A stretch of 39,810 bases of DNA from Oscillospiraceae bacterium (GTDB lineage: Bacteria; Bacillota; Clostridia; Oscillospirales; Oscillospiraceae). Positions 25,072-33,109 of this stretch are shown here, piece after piece. The notes under the pieces are model-generated. The model had not been told where the DNA came from. It did no database searches and saw nothing but the letters and a program-made list of their open reading frames with translations. The position numbers and the translations under genes were made by a program. The stretch spans positions 1-39,810 of the forward strand of contig CACWLG010000019.1 of assembly GCA_902761635.1 (NCBI GenBank). The letters are read 5' to 3'. The number at the start of each line of letters is the position of its first letter. The first letter of the stretch is position 1.

Positions 25072-26793
25072 TTATACGCGCAGTTTTTTTACAAGCTCCT
25101 CGTCGCTCTGAACCATGACGGTCTTGTAATCGGTGTAAATGACCTTTCCCGGCAGGGAGCCGGAGGGCTTGCGCACGTTTTTGAGCATGGTATAGTCCAC
25201 CGGGATCTTGCCGCCGTCCCGCCCCTGGGAGTACCAAGCGGCAACCGCGGCAGCCTCTTCGATGGTTTTGTCGGACGGGGCCTCGCCCTCGCAGCGGATC
25301 AGGACATGGCTGCCGTGAATCTTCTGCGTGTGCAGCCAGTAGTCCGTCCGGCGTCCGAGCTTTGTGGTGAGCTCATCGTTTTGCAGGTTGCTGCGCCCGA
25401 CCAGGATCTCCATCCCGTCGGAGGAGCGAAAGCGCAGCGGGGCCTGGGCCTTGCTCTTCTCCTGCTTTTTACCGCCGGCGGGCTTGAGATAGCCGGTATC
25501 GACCAGCTCCCGCCGAAGGTCATTGAGGTCCTTCTCTCCCTCAGCCGCGCCGATCAGCTCAAGCACGCTGTTGAGATATTCAAGCTGCTCCTCGCTCTCG
25601 GCGATGAGCTTTGTCAGATGCTCAGAGGCGGCCTTGCGCTTGTTGTATTCCTTGAACATCGCGGCGGCGTTCTGCTGCGGGGTCTTGAGCGGGTCAAGCG
25701 TGATCTCGATCTCGGGGCAGTCGTCCCGATAGTAGTCCTGGCAGGTAAAACGGGTATCCCCTTTTTTGAGACGGTAGAGATTTGCCGCAATGAGCTCCGC
25801 CGTTTTGCGCAGCTCCTCCCGGTCCTCGCTCTTTTCCAGCTCACTCTGCCGGGCAATCAGCTTGCGCTGCTGCCGGTCACGCAGGGTGCGCACGATTTTC
25901 ATCAGCTCATGGCTCCGCCTGCGCTGCTGCTCGAGCCTGTCGCGCCCGGCGTAAAAGCTGTCGAGCAGGGCCGAAAAGCTCTCCGCCACTTCACAGCGCA
26001 GGCTGTCCCCGTACTGGGTCAGGCGCATGAAGCTGAAGTCCACGGGCTTTTTCCCGTCACAATAGAGGCAGGGCTGCAGCTCGCCGGCCTGCACGCTCTC
26101 AACAAAGGCGTCAAGCAGCAGAGGCAGGCGTGTCCAATCCCCCTCGCAGCGAAAAGCCAGCTCCCGGCACACCAGGGGCGAGAGACCCGCAAAGCTCTCC
26201 AGGAGCCACTTGTCGATGGGCCTGGACTTGTCTGCGGCGTCGATCATGGTCTGGCGCTCCTCAGCGCTGCTTTCGAGCAGCGGGAGCTTTTCCTGGGGAG
26301 GCGGGTCGCGGTAGAACATGCCCGGCAGCATGTGGCGCAGCGCGTCTCCGGCAAAGTCCATGCGGCGCAGGCAATCCACGATGCGCCCCTCTCCGTCCGT
26401 AAGGACGAGGTTGGCGCTGCGGCCGATGAGCTCGGCGATCAGGGTCTTGCTCCCTGCGCGGTCCAGCTCGTCCCGGGTCTCGAGCGCGAGCTTCAAAACG
26501 CGCTCATGCGCGGGCTGGGTAACGGAGAGGATGCGTGCTCCCGTCAGGTGCTTTCTCAAAAGCATGCAGAACATGGGCGGCTCCGCGGGATTTTCAAAGG
26601 AAGCCTGGGTGAGCTGCACCCGGGCGTTCCCTGTCCCGGCGGCAAGCAGGAGCTTCTGCTTGCCCTCTCTCCCGTGCAGGGAGAAAAGGATCATGTCCCG
26701 CTCCGGCTGCTGGATCTTGTCGATCCTGGCTCCCTCCAGTCCGGAATTCAGCTCTTTTGCCAGAGCGGAGAGGGTGATGGCGTCAAGCGGCAT
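25072..26793 (-). CDS. rqcH: Ribosome quality-control factor RqcH (NFACT/FbpA family)
   Basis: 573 residues, full length. An NFACT-N domain (MPLDAITLSALAKELNSGLEGARIDKI, FCMLLRKHLTGARI), a central coiled coil (~270-430) and the NFACT-R domain (SSDGMEILVGRSNLQNDELT split at GRSN, DYWLHTQKIHGSHVLIR) are all present. RqcH binds stalled 50S-peptidyl-tRNA complexes and adds alanine tails. From memory, B. subtilis RqcH needs D97-R98; here the matching pair reads E97-R98 (QPAHERVL), a conservative change. The old name, fibronectin-binding protein, refers to an accessory property. It lies 3 bases after mrnC and is probably co-transcribed with it. Confidence 0.92.
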   Translation of the reverse strand: MPLDAITLSALAKELNSGLEGARIDKIQQPERDMILFSLHGREGKQKLLLAAGTGNARVQLTQASFENPAEPPMFCMLLRKHLTGARILSVTQPAHERVLKLALETRDELDRAGSKTLIAELIGRSANLVLTDGEGRIVDCLRRMDFAGDALRHMLPGMFYRDPPPQEKLPLLESSAEERQTMIDAADKSRPIDKWLLESFAGLSPLVCRELAFRCEGDWTRLPLLLDAFVESVQAGELQPCLYCDGKKPVDFSFMRLTQYGDSLRCEVAESFSALLDSFYAGRDRLEQQRRRSHELMKIVRTLRDRQQRKLIARQSELEKSEDREELRKTAELIAANLYRLKKGDTRFTCQDYYRDDCPEIEITLDPLKTPQQNAAAMFKEYNKRKAASEHLTKLIAESEEQLEYLNSVLELIGAAEGEKDLNDLRRELVDTGYLKPAGGKKQEKSKAQAPLRFRSSDGMEILVGRSNLQNDELTTKLGRRTDYWLHTQKIHGSHVLIRCEGEAPSDKTIEEAAAVAAWYSQGRDGGKIPVDYTMLKNVRKPSGSLPGKVIYTDYKTVMVQSDEELVKKLRV

Positions 26794-26796
26794 GGC

Positions 26797-27195
26797 TCAT
26801 TCCTCCACAATGGCGGCAAAAAGCTCGCCGATCCGCGTGCTCTTCCCCTGCAGATACAGCCAGCCGAACAGTGCCTCCAGTCCGGTGGCCGCGTGATACT
26901 GGGCGATCTCGGCATGGTGGGGGGCAGAGTTGACCTTGGTGTTGCGTCCGCGCTTGTAGACGGCAAGCTCCTCCTCCGTAAGGCACGGCAGGAGCTTCTC
27001 AGCTGCCGCGGCCTGGGCCTCGGCGCAGACCTTCTTCACCGTGAGGCGGTGAAGCTGCATGACCGGGGCGTTTTTCTCGCTGCAGAGCATGCTGCGCACC
27101 AGCAGCTCATACACTGCGTCTCCCACATGGGCCAGTGCCAGCATGTTCATCTGATTGACTTCCTTCTGCGAAAGCTGCGGGTACAGTCCCTCCAT
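26797..27195 (-). CDS. mrnC: Mini-ribonuclease III
   Basis: 132 residues. A stand-alone RNase III catalytic domain without the double-stranded-RNA-binding domain, as in B. subtilis MrnC, which matures 23S rRNA ends. Seen: LALAHVGDAVYELLVRSML (catalytic region), RGRNTKVNSAPHHAEIAQYH and TGLEALFGWLYL with the conserved acidic residue. ATG 27195 is chosen because GGAGGAG lies 5-7 bases upstream; ATG 27207 in the same frame overlaps that ribosome site. Confidence 0.93.
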   Translation of the reverse strand: MEGLYPQLSQKEVNQMNMLALAHVGDAVYELLVRSMLCSEKNAPVMQLHRLTVKKVCAEAQAAAAEKLLPCLTEEELAVYKRGRNTKVNSAPHHAEIAQYHAATGLEALFGWLYLQGKSTRIGELFAAIVEE

Positions 27196-27210
27196 AGGCT
27201 CCTCCATAAG

Positions 27211-27235
27211 AAAAGGGCGTGGAAACGCCCTTTTT
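27211..27235 (-). terminator. Terminator between ftsK and mrnC
   Basis: On the minus strand GGGCGT-ttcc-ACGCCC followed by TTTTCTT, at the end of a cluster of hairpins. It separates the uppP-ftsK unit from mrnC-rqcH. Confidence 0.75.
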
Positions 27236-27247
27236 ATTGCTTATCCT

Positions 27248-27288
27248 GGTCTCCGATAAAACGCTATGATAGCGTTTTATCGGAGACC
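27248..27288. repeat. Perfect 20-bp inverted repeat with one-base centre
   Basis: The left arm begins GGTCTCCGATAAAACG and the right arm is its exact reverse complement, with a single G (27268) between them. No T-run follows directly on either strand. Confidence 0.85.
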
Positions 27289-27298
27289 GTATGAGACG

Positions 27299-27380
27299 TG
27301 TTTTGTGCCTTTTGGCGCAAAACAGACAGCGCGCTTTCGCGCGATGCCTTTTCCATAATACACAGTGTTTTATGGAAAAG
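27299..27380. repeat. Three further consecutive hairpins downstream of ftsK
   Basis: TGTTTTGTGCC-tttt-GGCGCAAAACA (27299-27324, 11 bp with one G-T pair). CGCGC-TTTC-GCGCG (27330-27343), which on the minus strand is a GAAA tetraloop. CTTTTCCATAA...TTATGGAAAAG (27348-27380, 11 bp with further pairing inside the loop). The last ends 5 bases before the ftsK stop codon. Confidence 0.8.
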
Positions 27381-27385
27381 CAGTA

Positions 27386-30058
27386 TTACTCGGTATATTC
27401 GCTTGTGTCCTCGTTCAGTTCGGCGGCGATGGCCATATCATCCCCGCCCAGACCGTACTGGGCACGGATCTGGTTCCAGCCCTCGCGGTCCACGATCACC
27501 GAGCGCGGCTTTGCCCCCTCATAGGGACCGACAACGCCCAGCTCTTCCATCTGGTCCACGATGCGCGCGGCGCGGGAGTAGCCCAGCTTGATGCGCCGCT
27601 GCAGCATGGAAACGGAGCAGGACTTGGTCTCCAGCACCACCTCCACCGCCTGGGGCAGCATTTCGTCATAGCCGGAGTCTCCGCCCCGGTCCTCCTTGGA
27701 GGAGGAGCCCGCGTCGCTGCTGTTTTTCTCCTCGGCGGCCTTGTTCATGAACTCCTCGATCTCGGTGTTGCGCTGGCTCTCGCCGGTGTTTTCCTTGATG
27801 AACTGGATGACCTCTTCCCGTTCCTCGTCCGAGACGTAGGCGCCCTGGATGCGGATAGGCTTGCCGATGCCCACCGGGGAGAAGAGCATGTCGCCCATGC
27901 CGATGAGCTTTTCCGCGCCGCCCTGATCCAGGATGATGCGGCTTTCAAGGGTGGAGGACACGGCGAAGGCGATGCGCGAGGGGATATTTGCCTTCATGAG
28001 GCCGGTGATAACATCGGCCGAAGGCCGCTGCGTCGCGATGACGAGGTGCATGCCAGCGGCACGGCCCATCTGGGCCACGCGGCAGATGCTCTCCTCCACG
28101 TCCTTGGAGGCAATCATCATCAGGTCCGCCAGCTCGTCGATCACAATGACGACCTGGGGCATGGTGGGCTCGCCCACGCTGCGGCAGTGCTTGTTGTAGT
28201 TTTCCAGATCGCGCACGCCGATCTCGGAAAAGAGACGGTAGCGCTTGAGCATTTCGACCACGGACCACTGCAGGGCGCCGGCAGCCTTCTTCGGATCGGT
28301 GACGACCGGGACATACAGATGCGGGATGCCGTTATAGATGCCGAGCTCAACCATCTTGGGGTCGATCATGATGAGCTTGACCTCATCCGGTCGAGCCTTG
28401 TAGAGAAGCGACAGAATCAGCGAGTTCATGCACACCGATTTGCCGGAGCCTGTAGTACCGGCAATGAGCATGTGCGGAAGCTTTGCGATGTTGCCGATGA
28501 TCCCCTCGCCGCTGATGTCCTTGCCGATGGCAAAGCTGAGCTTGGACTTGGCGGAGGCAAATTTCGGCGTGTCGATGATGTCCCGGAGGCACACGGTGCT
28601 GACGATTTTGTTCGGCACCTCAATGCCCACGGTGGAAATTTTATCCGGGATCGGCGCAATGCGCACGTTCACCACACCCAGAGCCAGGGCCAGATCGCCC
28701 GCGAGGTTCGTGACGCGGGAGAGCTTGACGCCCTGCTCCAGCTCGATATCATAACGGGTGACGGTGGGACCGCGGGTCACGCCTACAATGTTGGCCGGGA
28801 TGCCGAAGCTGTGCAGAGCCCCCTCCAGGCGCTCCTTATTGACCAGGATCTCCTCCCGGCTGTCACCGGTGGCCGCCGTACCGCTTCTCAGCAGCTCCAC
28901 CGGCGGGAAGATATAATCGGGCGCATCCTCGGTGGCGTTGATGGCCGAGGCCACAGCCTGGGTCTCCGCCTTCAGCTCGTCCCGGCTCAAGCGCTGGATC
29001 TTCGGCGGATCGGAAATTTCGGCCGACACGGTCGTGCCGCGGGCGGCCGGTTTGACGCTCACGCCCTTTTCGGTCTTCTTTGCCCGGCTCGCCGGGGCTT
29101 TAGGTTCGTCGAAGCTCTTGATCTCGACTCCGGCGATGGCCGCAGCCCCCTCCGGGCTGAGGGGCGGGACATCCACCGCCGCTTTCTCGCTCATGACGGT
29201 GATCTTCGGCTTGCGGCGGGGCTTTGCCTCCTCCATCTCTGCACCGGGTACACTGCTTGTCCCCTTTGTCAGCAGGCTCAGCGCGTCGTCCGTTTCCTCC
29301 CCGAGCGGGATATCCGGGCTGTAGGCCCCGCGCTGCACCCGTTCGATTTTTCTCGGCTGCTTTGCCGCGAGATTGTTCGTCACAGCCTCGATGGGGGTAA
29401 GGGCGTTTTCATACAGGGCGGGGTCATACTGGCCCTGCATCTGGATCTTTACTCTGTCGGCGGCCTTCTTCATGCTGCCGCTGCACGCATAGACCCCGCA
29501 CACGAGCGTCAGCACGGCGAGCACGGGCAGCGCCCCGTAAATGCTCAGCGCCTTTTCGAGCCCATAGGCCAAAAGTCCCCCGAAGACACCCGCGCTCTCG
29601 AGCTTCTTGCCGTAATCGAAGAGCATATTCGCCATCGTCCAGATATCGGCGCGGGAGAAATCAAAGGGATTGGCAAAGAGGCTCACGATCGCCGCCACAA
29701 AGATCGGGATCAGAAAGGCGCAGAAGCTGCGCAGAACGACGGGTCTGCCCCGGTGGAAGAAGAGAATATAGGCGATCAGAAGGAAAACCGGCGCCGAGAG
29801 CCAGTAGCCCCAGCCGGCATAGCCCTTGACGATGTCCGAGAAGTCCTGGACAAAGGCGCCCTCGTTCCTGAAATAGCTGATCACGATCACCAGCGAGAGG
29901 AAGAGGAAGAAAACGCCTCCCAGCTCCCTGCGGATGGGGACGACCGGCTCCGGCGGCGTCATATCCGCGGCGGCGCGCACTGTTCTCTTCGGTGCGGAGC
30001 TTTTGGCTTTTGCCGTTTTCGTTGTTGATTTTTTGCTGCTGCTTTTCGTTTGTGCCAT
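27386..30058 (-). CDS. ftsK: DNA translocase FtsK/SpoIIIE
   Basis: 890 residues. Four or so N-terminal membrane segments (to ~residue 190) anchor it at the septum; a low-complexity linker follows, then the motor domain with Walker A AGTTGSGKSV and Walker B VVIVIDELADLM. The C-terminal gamma winged helix (AVEVVLETKSCSVSMLQRRI, GYSRAARIVDQMEELGVVGP) reads KOPS/SRS-type DNA polarity signals. It pumps the chromosome through the closing septum at division or sporulation. FtsK and SpoIIIE cannot be told apart from sequence alone. Ribosome site AAAGGA; 27 bases after uppP. Confidence 0.95.
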   Translation of the reverse strand: MAQTKSSSKKSTTKTAKAKSSAPKRTVRAAADMTPPEPVVPIRRELGGVFFLFLSLVIVISYFRNEGAFVQDFSDIVKGYAGWGYWLSAPVFLLIAYILFFHRGRPVVLRSFCAFLIPIFVAAIVSLFANPFDFSRADIWTMANMLFDYGKKLESAGVFGGLLAYGLEKALSIYGALPVLAVLTLVCGVYACSGSMKKAADRVKIQMQGQYDPALYENALTPIEAVTNNLAAKQPRKIERVQRGAYSPDIPLGEETDDALSLLTKGTSSVPGAEMEEAKPRRKPKITVMSEKAAVDVPPLSPEGAAAIAGVEIKSFDEPKAPASRAKKTEKGVSVKPAARGTTVSAEISDPPKIQRLSRDELKAETQAVASAINATEDAPDYIFPPVELLRSGTAATGDSREEILVNKERLEGALHSFGIPANIVGVTRGPTVTRYDIELEQGVKLSRVTNLAGDLALALGVVNVRIAPIPDKISTVGIEVPNKIVSTVCLRDIIDTPKFASAKSKLSFAIGKDISGEGIIGNIAKLPHMLIAGTTGSGKSVCMNSLILSLLYKARPDEVKLIMIDPKMVELGIYNGIPHLYVPVVTDPKKAAGALQWSVVEMLKRYRLFSEIGVRDLENYNKHCRSVGEPTMPQVVIVIDELADLMMIASKDVEESICRVAQMGRAAGMHLVIATQRPSADVITGLMKANIPSRIAFAVSSTLESRIILDQGGAEKLIGMGDMLFSPVGIGKPIRIQGAYVSDEEREEVIQFIKENTGESQRNTEIEEFMNKAAEEKNSSDAGSSSKEDRGGDSGYDEMLPQAVEVVLETKSCSVSMLQRRIKLGYSRAARIVDQMEELGVVGPYEGAKPRSVIVDREGWNQIRAQYGLGGDDMAIAAELNEDTSEYTE

Positions 30059-30085
30059 GAGAACCTGTTCCTTTCAGAACCTTTT

Positions 30086-30919
30086 TCAGAAAATTAAGTG
30101 CAGGATGATCGACAGCACGCCGACGACCCAGCAATAATAGGAGAATCCGCCGAACTTGCTCCTTTTACTGATGTAACGCATGATGTGGATGCAAACGACG
30201 CCGCTGGCCATGGCCACAGCCGTACCGATCAGATAGGCCGGGACACAGGACCAGTCGATCCCGCTGCGAAGGGCGTCGGCAAAGGAGAGGATCGCCGCGC
30301 CGAGTACCGCAGGGATGCTCAGCAGGAACGAAAAGTTCACCGCAAAGTCCCGCCGCAGCCCGGTCGCCACCCCTGCCGTGATGGTCACGGCTGAGCGCGA
30401 AAGGCCCGGGATCGTCGCCACGCTCTGGCAAAGCCCGATAATGAGCGCGTCAAAGACGGTCATGCTGTTCTGGTTTTTCTTTCCGGGGATCATCTTGTCC
30501 GAGACATAGAGCAGGCAGCCCGTCAAAATCAGCATGACGCCGATAAAGATGTTTCTGCCGTTCAGAACCGCCATGCGGCTGTTGATGGGCAGCGCCAAAA
30601 ACAGCGGGAGTGTGCCGAGCATGAGCATAAAAAAACAGCGCGCCGCCGAATAGTGCGGCTTTTCCTGCCCGGCGAGTGGCCCCAGCCCCCCAAGGGACAG
30701 CAGCTCAAGGTACATGGTGCGGATCTCCGGCCAGTACACAAGGCAGACCGAAACCAGCGTTGCAAGATACAAAAGCGCCTCAAACAGCGCGTGCCCCTCG
30801 GAGAGATTGGAGAGCTTGAACAGATTGTTGACAATGGCAAGATGCCCTGAGCTGGAGATCGGCAGAATCTCCGCGATCCCCTGGATCAGGCCCAGCAGCA
30901 CCGCATTCCATATCGACAT
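30086..30919 (-). CDS. uppP: Undecaprenyl-diphosphatase UppP (BacA)
   Basis: 277 residues with about eight membrane segments. It carries both catalytic motifs of the family: QGIAEILPISSSGHL (~13-27) and IPGLSRSAVT (~171-180). It dephosphorylates undecaprenyl diphosphate to recycle the lipid carrier for cell-wall synthesis and confers bacitracin resistance when overexpressed. It precedes ftsK on the same transcript, tying carrier recycling to a division gene. Confidence 0.95.
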   Translation of the reverse strand: MSIWNAVLLGLIQGIAEILPISSSGHLAIVNNLFKLSNLSEGHALFEALLYLATLVSVCLVYWPEIRTMYLELLSLGGLGPLAGQEKPHYSAARCFFMLMLGTLPLFLALPINSRMAVLNGRNIFIGVMLILTGCLLYVSDKMIPGKKNQNSMTVFDALIIGLCQSVATIPGLSRSAVTITAGVATGLRRDFAVNFSFLLSIPAVLGAAILSFADALRSGIDWSCVPAYLIGTAVAMASGVVCIHIMRYISKRSKFGGFSYYCWVVGVLSIILHLIF

Positions 30920-30951
30920 AACGGAACCCCTCCATAATTATCGTAAACCGT

Positions 30952-30981
30952 ATCATACCACAACTCTCCCTCAAAAATCAA
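30952..30981 (-). promoter_or_regulatory. Promoter of uppP-ftsK
   Basis: On the minus strand TTGATT, an 18-base spacer, then TATGAT, 32 bases upstream of the uppP ATG. Confidence 0.65.
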
Positions 30982-31157
30982 GACAAGGAAAATGTTGGGA
31001 ACACGGCATTGAAAACCGCAGGGGTCGGCCTCCATGCCAACACCCATAAGAGAGTTTTGAGGCAAAATATGGGCCTCTTGCGCGTGACTGGCACAGCACT
31101 ACTATTCGTCCATATCGACCTCCGCGCATTTTTGTCAAATCAGCGTTATCAAGAGAA

Positions 31158-31200
31158 AATCTCCCCCTGAGTGTTTTTCAGCTCGGGGGGAGATTACTAT
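31158..31200 (-). terminator. Terminator after the transpeptidase-like gene
   Basis: On the minus strand AATCTCCCCCCGAG pairs with CTCAGGGGGAGATT across a short A-rich loop, followed by TTCTCTT. It is about 55 bases after the stop codon. Confidence 0.65.
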
Positions 31201-31253
31201 GATTGGCTGCGAGAAACCGGAGAAATGCTGCGTTAGGCAAAATCTCCCCGTTC

Positions 31254-32381
31254 TTAGTAACCGTACGTTACGATATCCCAGCTGCCGTCCGCGCTGCGGG
31301 CAAGCCACCACTGGTAATCCGTGTATTCCGTGTCAGCCTCCCATGCGCCGATCTGTTCGACAGGGGAATGAAAATCCATCAGAAATTCCGCCACCTGGGT
31401 ATAGCTTGCATCCTTGCTGAGATCGTTCATCCACTTGAGATTTTCTTCCGTGCAGCTCTCGTCTCCGGCATAGCGGATGCTGTGCAGCTCGCAGCCCTCC
31501 CAGTCGGCAAAGTACGTCTTGATCTTTTCGGCGGCGTCCTCCAGCTCCGCCTGGGTATAGAGTTTGGAGTCGCCGCAGTCAATCAAAACGCTCGGTTCAA
31601 AACCCCAGGCCTTCCAGGTCTCCGGGCTCAAATGCTCCAGCGTGTCGATGACGACCACACACTCGGGCTTGACCCGCTGCATGACGAGCTTCATGATGTT
31701 TTCCGGCAGGGATACGCAGCCGCCCGTATAGGGCTTTAGCGGGCCGAAGCAGTGCAGGAAGATGGCGGAGCCCCTGCCCGGCGTACCGTCTTCGTTAAAG
31801 CTGATGTTGAGACAGTACTGGTACTGATACTCATACTCGACGATATGCTCACTGTCGTCCTTGGCAAGCTCCGGATACTCCTTGATGTCCACCATTTCGT
31901 TATAGCGCATGCCCTCGCGCTGGTCGCCGGACCACCAGATGTCGTCCGTGACCTGGGTATAGGGGATGGCGCAGCCGGGATCGGGCGCGATGCCAAAGGC
32001 TTTGTTGAAGCGGTAAACGCCCATGGGCGTCTGCCCGCAGCCTTCGACGTGAGCGGCGTCCGGGCACAGACCCCGTTTGCCGACATAGCCGGGCGTGGAA
32101 AGGATCTGTTTCCATGCGCCGCTTTCGTCCCGCTCGTGCATGGAGACGGTGGCCGTTGTTTTATCCGTCCCAAAGCCCGCCACGACAAAGAGCTGGGTGA
32201 TGCTCTCATCCTGCGCGTACGGAAGCGCGGTGATCCACTCGGGGGAATCCTCTTCCCGCTGGATCGAAGCGTGCAGCCTGTCTTCGATCTGATCGGAAAG
32301 TCCGCCATCCGCTGCGGCGCTCATGGCTGCGGCGCTGAGAAGCAGGACTGCGCTGAGAAACAGGGCGATGATTTTTTTCAT
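31254..32381 (-). CDS. Exported L,D-transpeptidase-like (YkuD/ErfK) protein
   Basis: 375 residues. A signal peptide (MKKIIALFLSAVLLLSAAAMSAAA) is followed by a YkuD-like catalytic domain at ~60-255: TPMGVYRFNKAFGI, GSAIFLHCFG, then PYTGGCVSLPE, which supplies the His and Cys of the H...(S/T)xGC motif. The Arg/Asn usually after the Cys is replaced by Val-Ser, as in the 'TxGCV' branch. The last ~110 residues form a second domain (AAEKIKTYFADWEGCELHSI) of unknown function. If active it would cross-link or modify peptidoglycan outside the cell. Its promoter region carries the same motif as the mini-protein operon and the two-component operon. Ribosome site GGAGGAGG. Confidence 0.82.
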   Translation of the reverse strand: MKKIIALFLSAVLLLSAAAMSAAADGGLSDQIEDRLHASIQREEDSPEWITALPYAQDESITQLFVVAGFGTDKTTATVSMHERDESGAWKQILSTPGYVGKRGLCPDAAHVEGCGQTPMGVYRFNKAFGIAPDPGCAIPYTQVTDDIWWSGDQREGMRYNEMVDIKEYPELAKDDSEHIVEYEYQYQYCLNISFNEDGTPGRGSAIFLHCFGPLKPYTGGCVSLPENIMKLVMQRVKPECVVVIDTLEHLSPETWKAWGFEPSVLIDCGDSKLYTQAELEDAAEKIKTYFADWEGCELHSIRYAGDESCTEENLKWMNDLSKDASYTQVAEFLMDFHSPVEQIGAWEADTEYTDYQWWLARSADGSWDIVTYGY

Positions 32382-32417
32382 AGGTTTCCTCCTCCGATTT
32401 CATTGAATTAAATCATG

Positions 32418-32453
32418 ATTTAACGACGGCGCGGAATGACCGCAATATTACAA
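32418..32453 (-). promoter_or_regulatory. Shared-motif promoter, copy A (transpeptidase-like gene)
   Basis: On the minus strand TTGTAATATTGCGGTCAT (motif 32436-32453), then 12 bases, then TTAAAT as a -10-like hexamer (32418-32423), 37 bases upstream of the ATG at 32381. It matches copies B and C. Confidence 0.7.
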
Positions 32454-32527
32454 GGCGGCAGCGCTTTCCCCGCTTCTCCGGAAAATCTGCGAGACTTTAA
32501 GATTTATTCAGATAATTTCGGTGAGTT

Positions 32528-32562
32528 TTGTAATATTACGGTCATACTCGGTATGCTATGCT
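32528..32562 (+). promoter_or_regulatory. Shared-motif promoter, copy B (mini-protein operon)
   Basis: TTGTAATATTACGGTCAT then ACT and 8 bases, then TATGCT (32557-32562), about 87 bases upstream of ATG 32650. It lies divergent to copy A, with about 75 bases between the two motifs. Confidence 0.75.
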
Positions 32563-32649
32563 TATGCCGTACTCAGTAAGCTGCGTTATGAGACAGCATA
32601 AACGGCTGAAAGCAAACAACAAAAAAACATAATAAAGGAGATCAAAACC

Positions 32650-32937
32650 ATGTCTGACGAAGTGAAAGTCCTCAACGACCAGGAAGCGGAAAATGTATCC
32701 GGCGGCGCGGCCCATGCCAACGGCCAGTACTGGACCGAAGGCGGCGCGACCTACTACCGCATCGCCCCCAACGACTATCTCGGCAACATCGCCCAAATGT
32801 TCGGCACCAGTCCTTACGCGATTCAGCAGCTCAACCCCGCTCGTTTGCAGCAGGAACTCCGGCAATTGAAGAAGGAGAGAGGACAGAACAAATGGAAAAC
32901 CCTGAAAAGCTTTGTGCAAAAAAACTTGAGAATGTGA
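32650..32937 (+). CDS. Double-glycine-leader mini-protein with LysM-like cargo, 3' end probably altered
   Basis: 95 residues as read. The N-terminus (MSDEVKVLNDQEAENVSGG, Gly-Gly at 18-19) is a bacteriocin-type leader of the kind cleaved and exported by C39-peptidase ABC transporters. The cargo starts with a LysM half-domain (YYRIAPNDYLGNIAQMFGT, YAIQQLNP, ~35-63), but the expected second half (xxIxxGxxIxV) is missing. It is replaced by a basic tail that overlaps the next gene's start by 46 bases, which suggests a frameshift or recombination near 32838. The matching LysM end survives at 35354-35389. Ribosome site AAAGGAG. No transporter gene is in the window. Confidence 0.75.
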   Translation: MSDEVKVLNDQEAENVSGGAAHANGQYWTEGGATYYRIAPNDYLGNIAQMFGTSPYAIQQLNPARLQQELRQLKKERGQNKWKTLKSFVQKNLRM

Positions 32938-33092
32938 ACGACGCCATGCTGGAGGATGTCGCCGGAGGCGGCAAAATCAACTATGTCGTCTGCTGCACCT
33001 GCGGCGCGCAAGTTCCTACAAATCGCCCTACGGGCGCATATTACAACAATAATATCTGCCCATTCTGTCATGGCCGCATCAAATCATGGTAA
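32892..33092 (+). CDS. Double-glycine-leader mini-protein with zinc-ribbon cargo
   Basis: 66 residues. The leader KKLENVNDAMLEDVAGG ends in Gly-Gly at 25-26. The ~40-residue cargo carries two knuckles, C34-x-x-C37 (CCTC) and C56-x-x-C59 (CPFC), a zinc-ribbon spacing. A leader of this type points to export, so the zinc ribbon would act outside the cytosol, which is unusual because zinc ribbons are normally intracellular. The start overlaps the preceding LysM-like frame; GAGAGGA lies upstream. The stop is 17 bases before the large zinc-ribbon protein gene, so all three share a transcript. Confidence 0.78.
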   Translation: MENPEKLCAKKLENVNDAMLEDVAGGGKINYVVCCTCGAQVPTNRPTGAYYNNNICPFCHGRIKSW

Positions 33093-33109
33093 GAGGAGGA
33101 GATAAAAAC

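Larger units (their letters stand above)
30920..31253. other. 334-base gap: promoter, degenerate palindrome, terminator
   Basis: It holds the uppP promoter (30952-30981), a GGGGTCGGC...GCCAACACCC palindrome remnant near 31021-31043, and the terminator of the transpeptidase-like gene (31158-31195). The rest shows no open frame I would defend. Confidence 0.5.
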
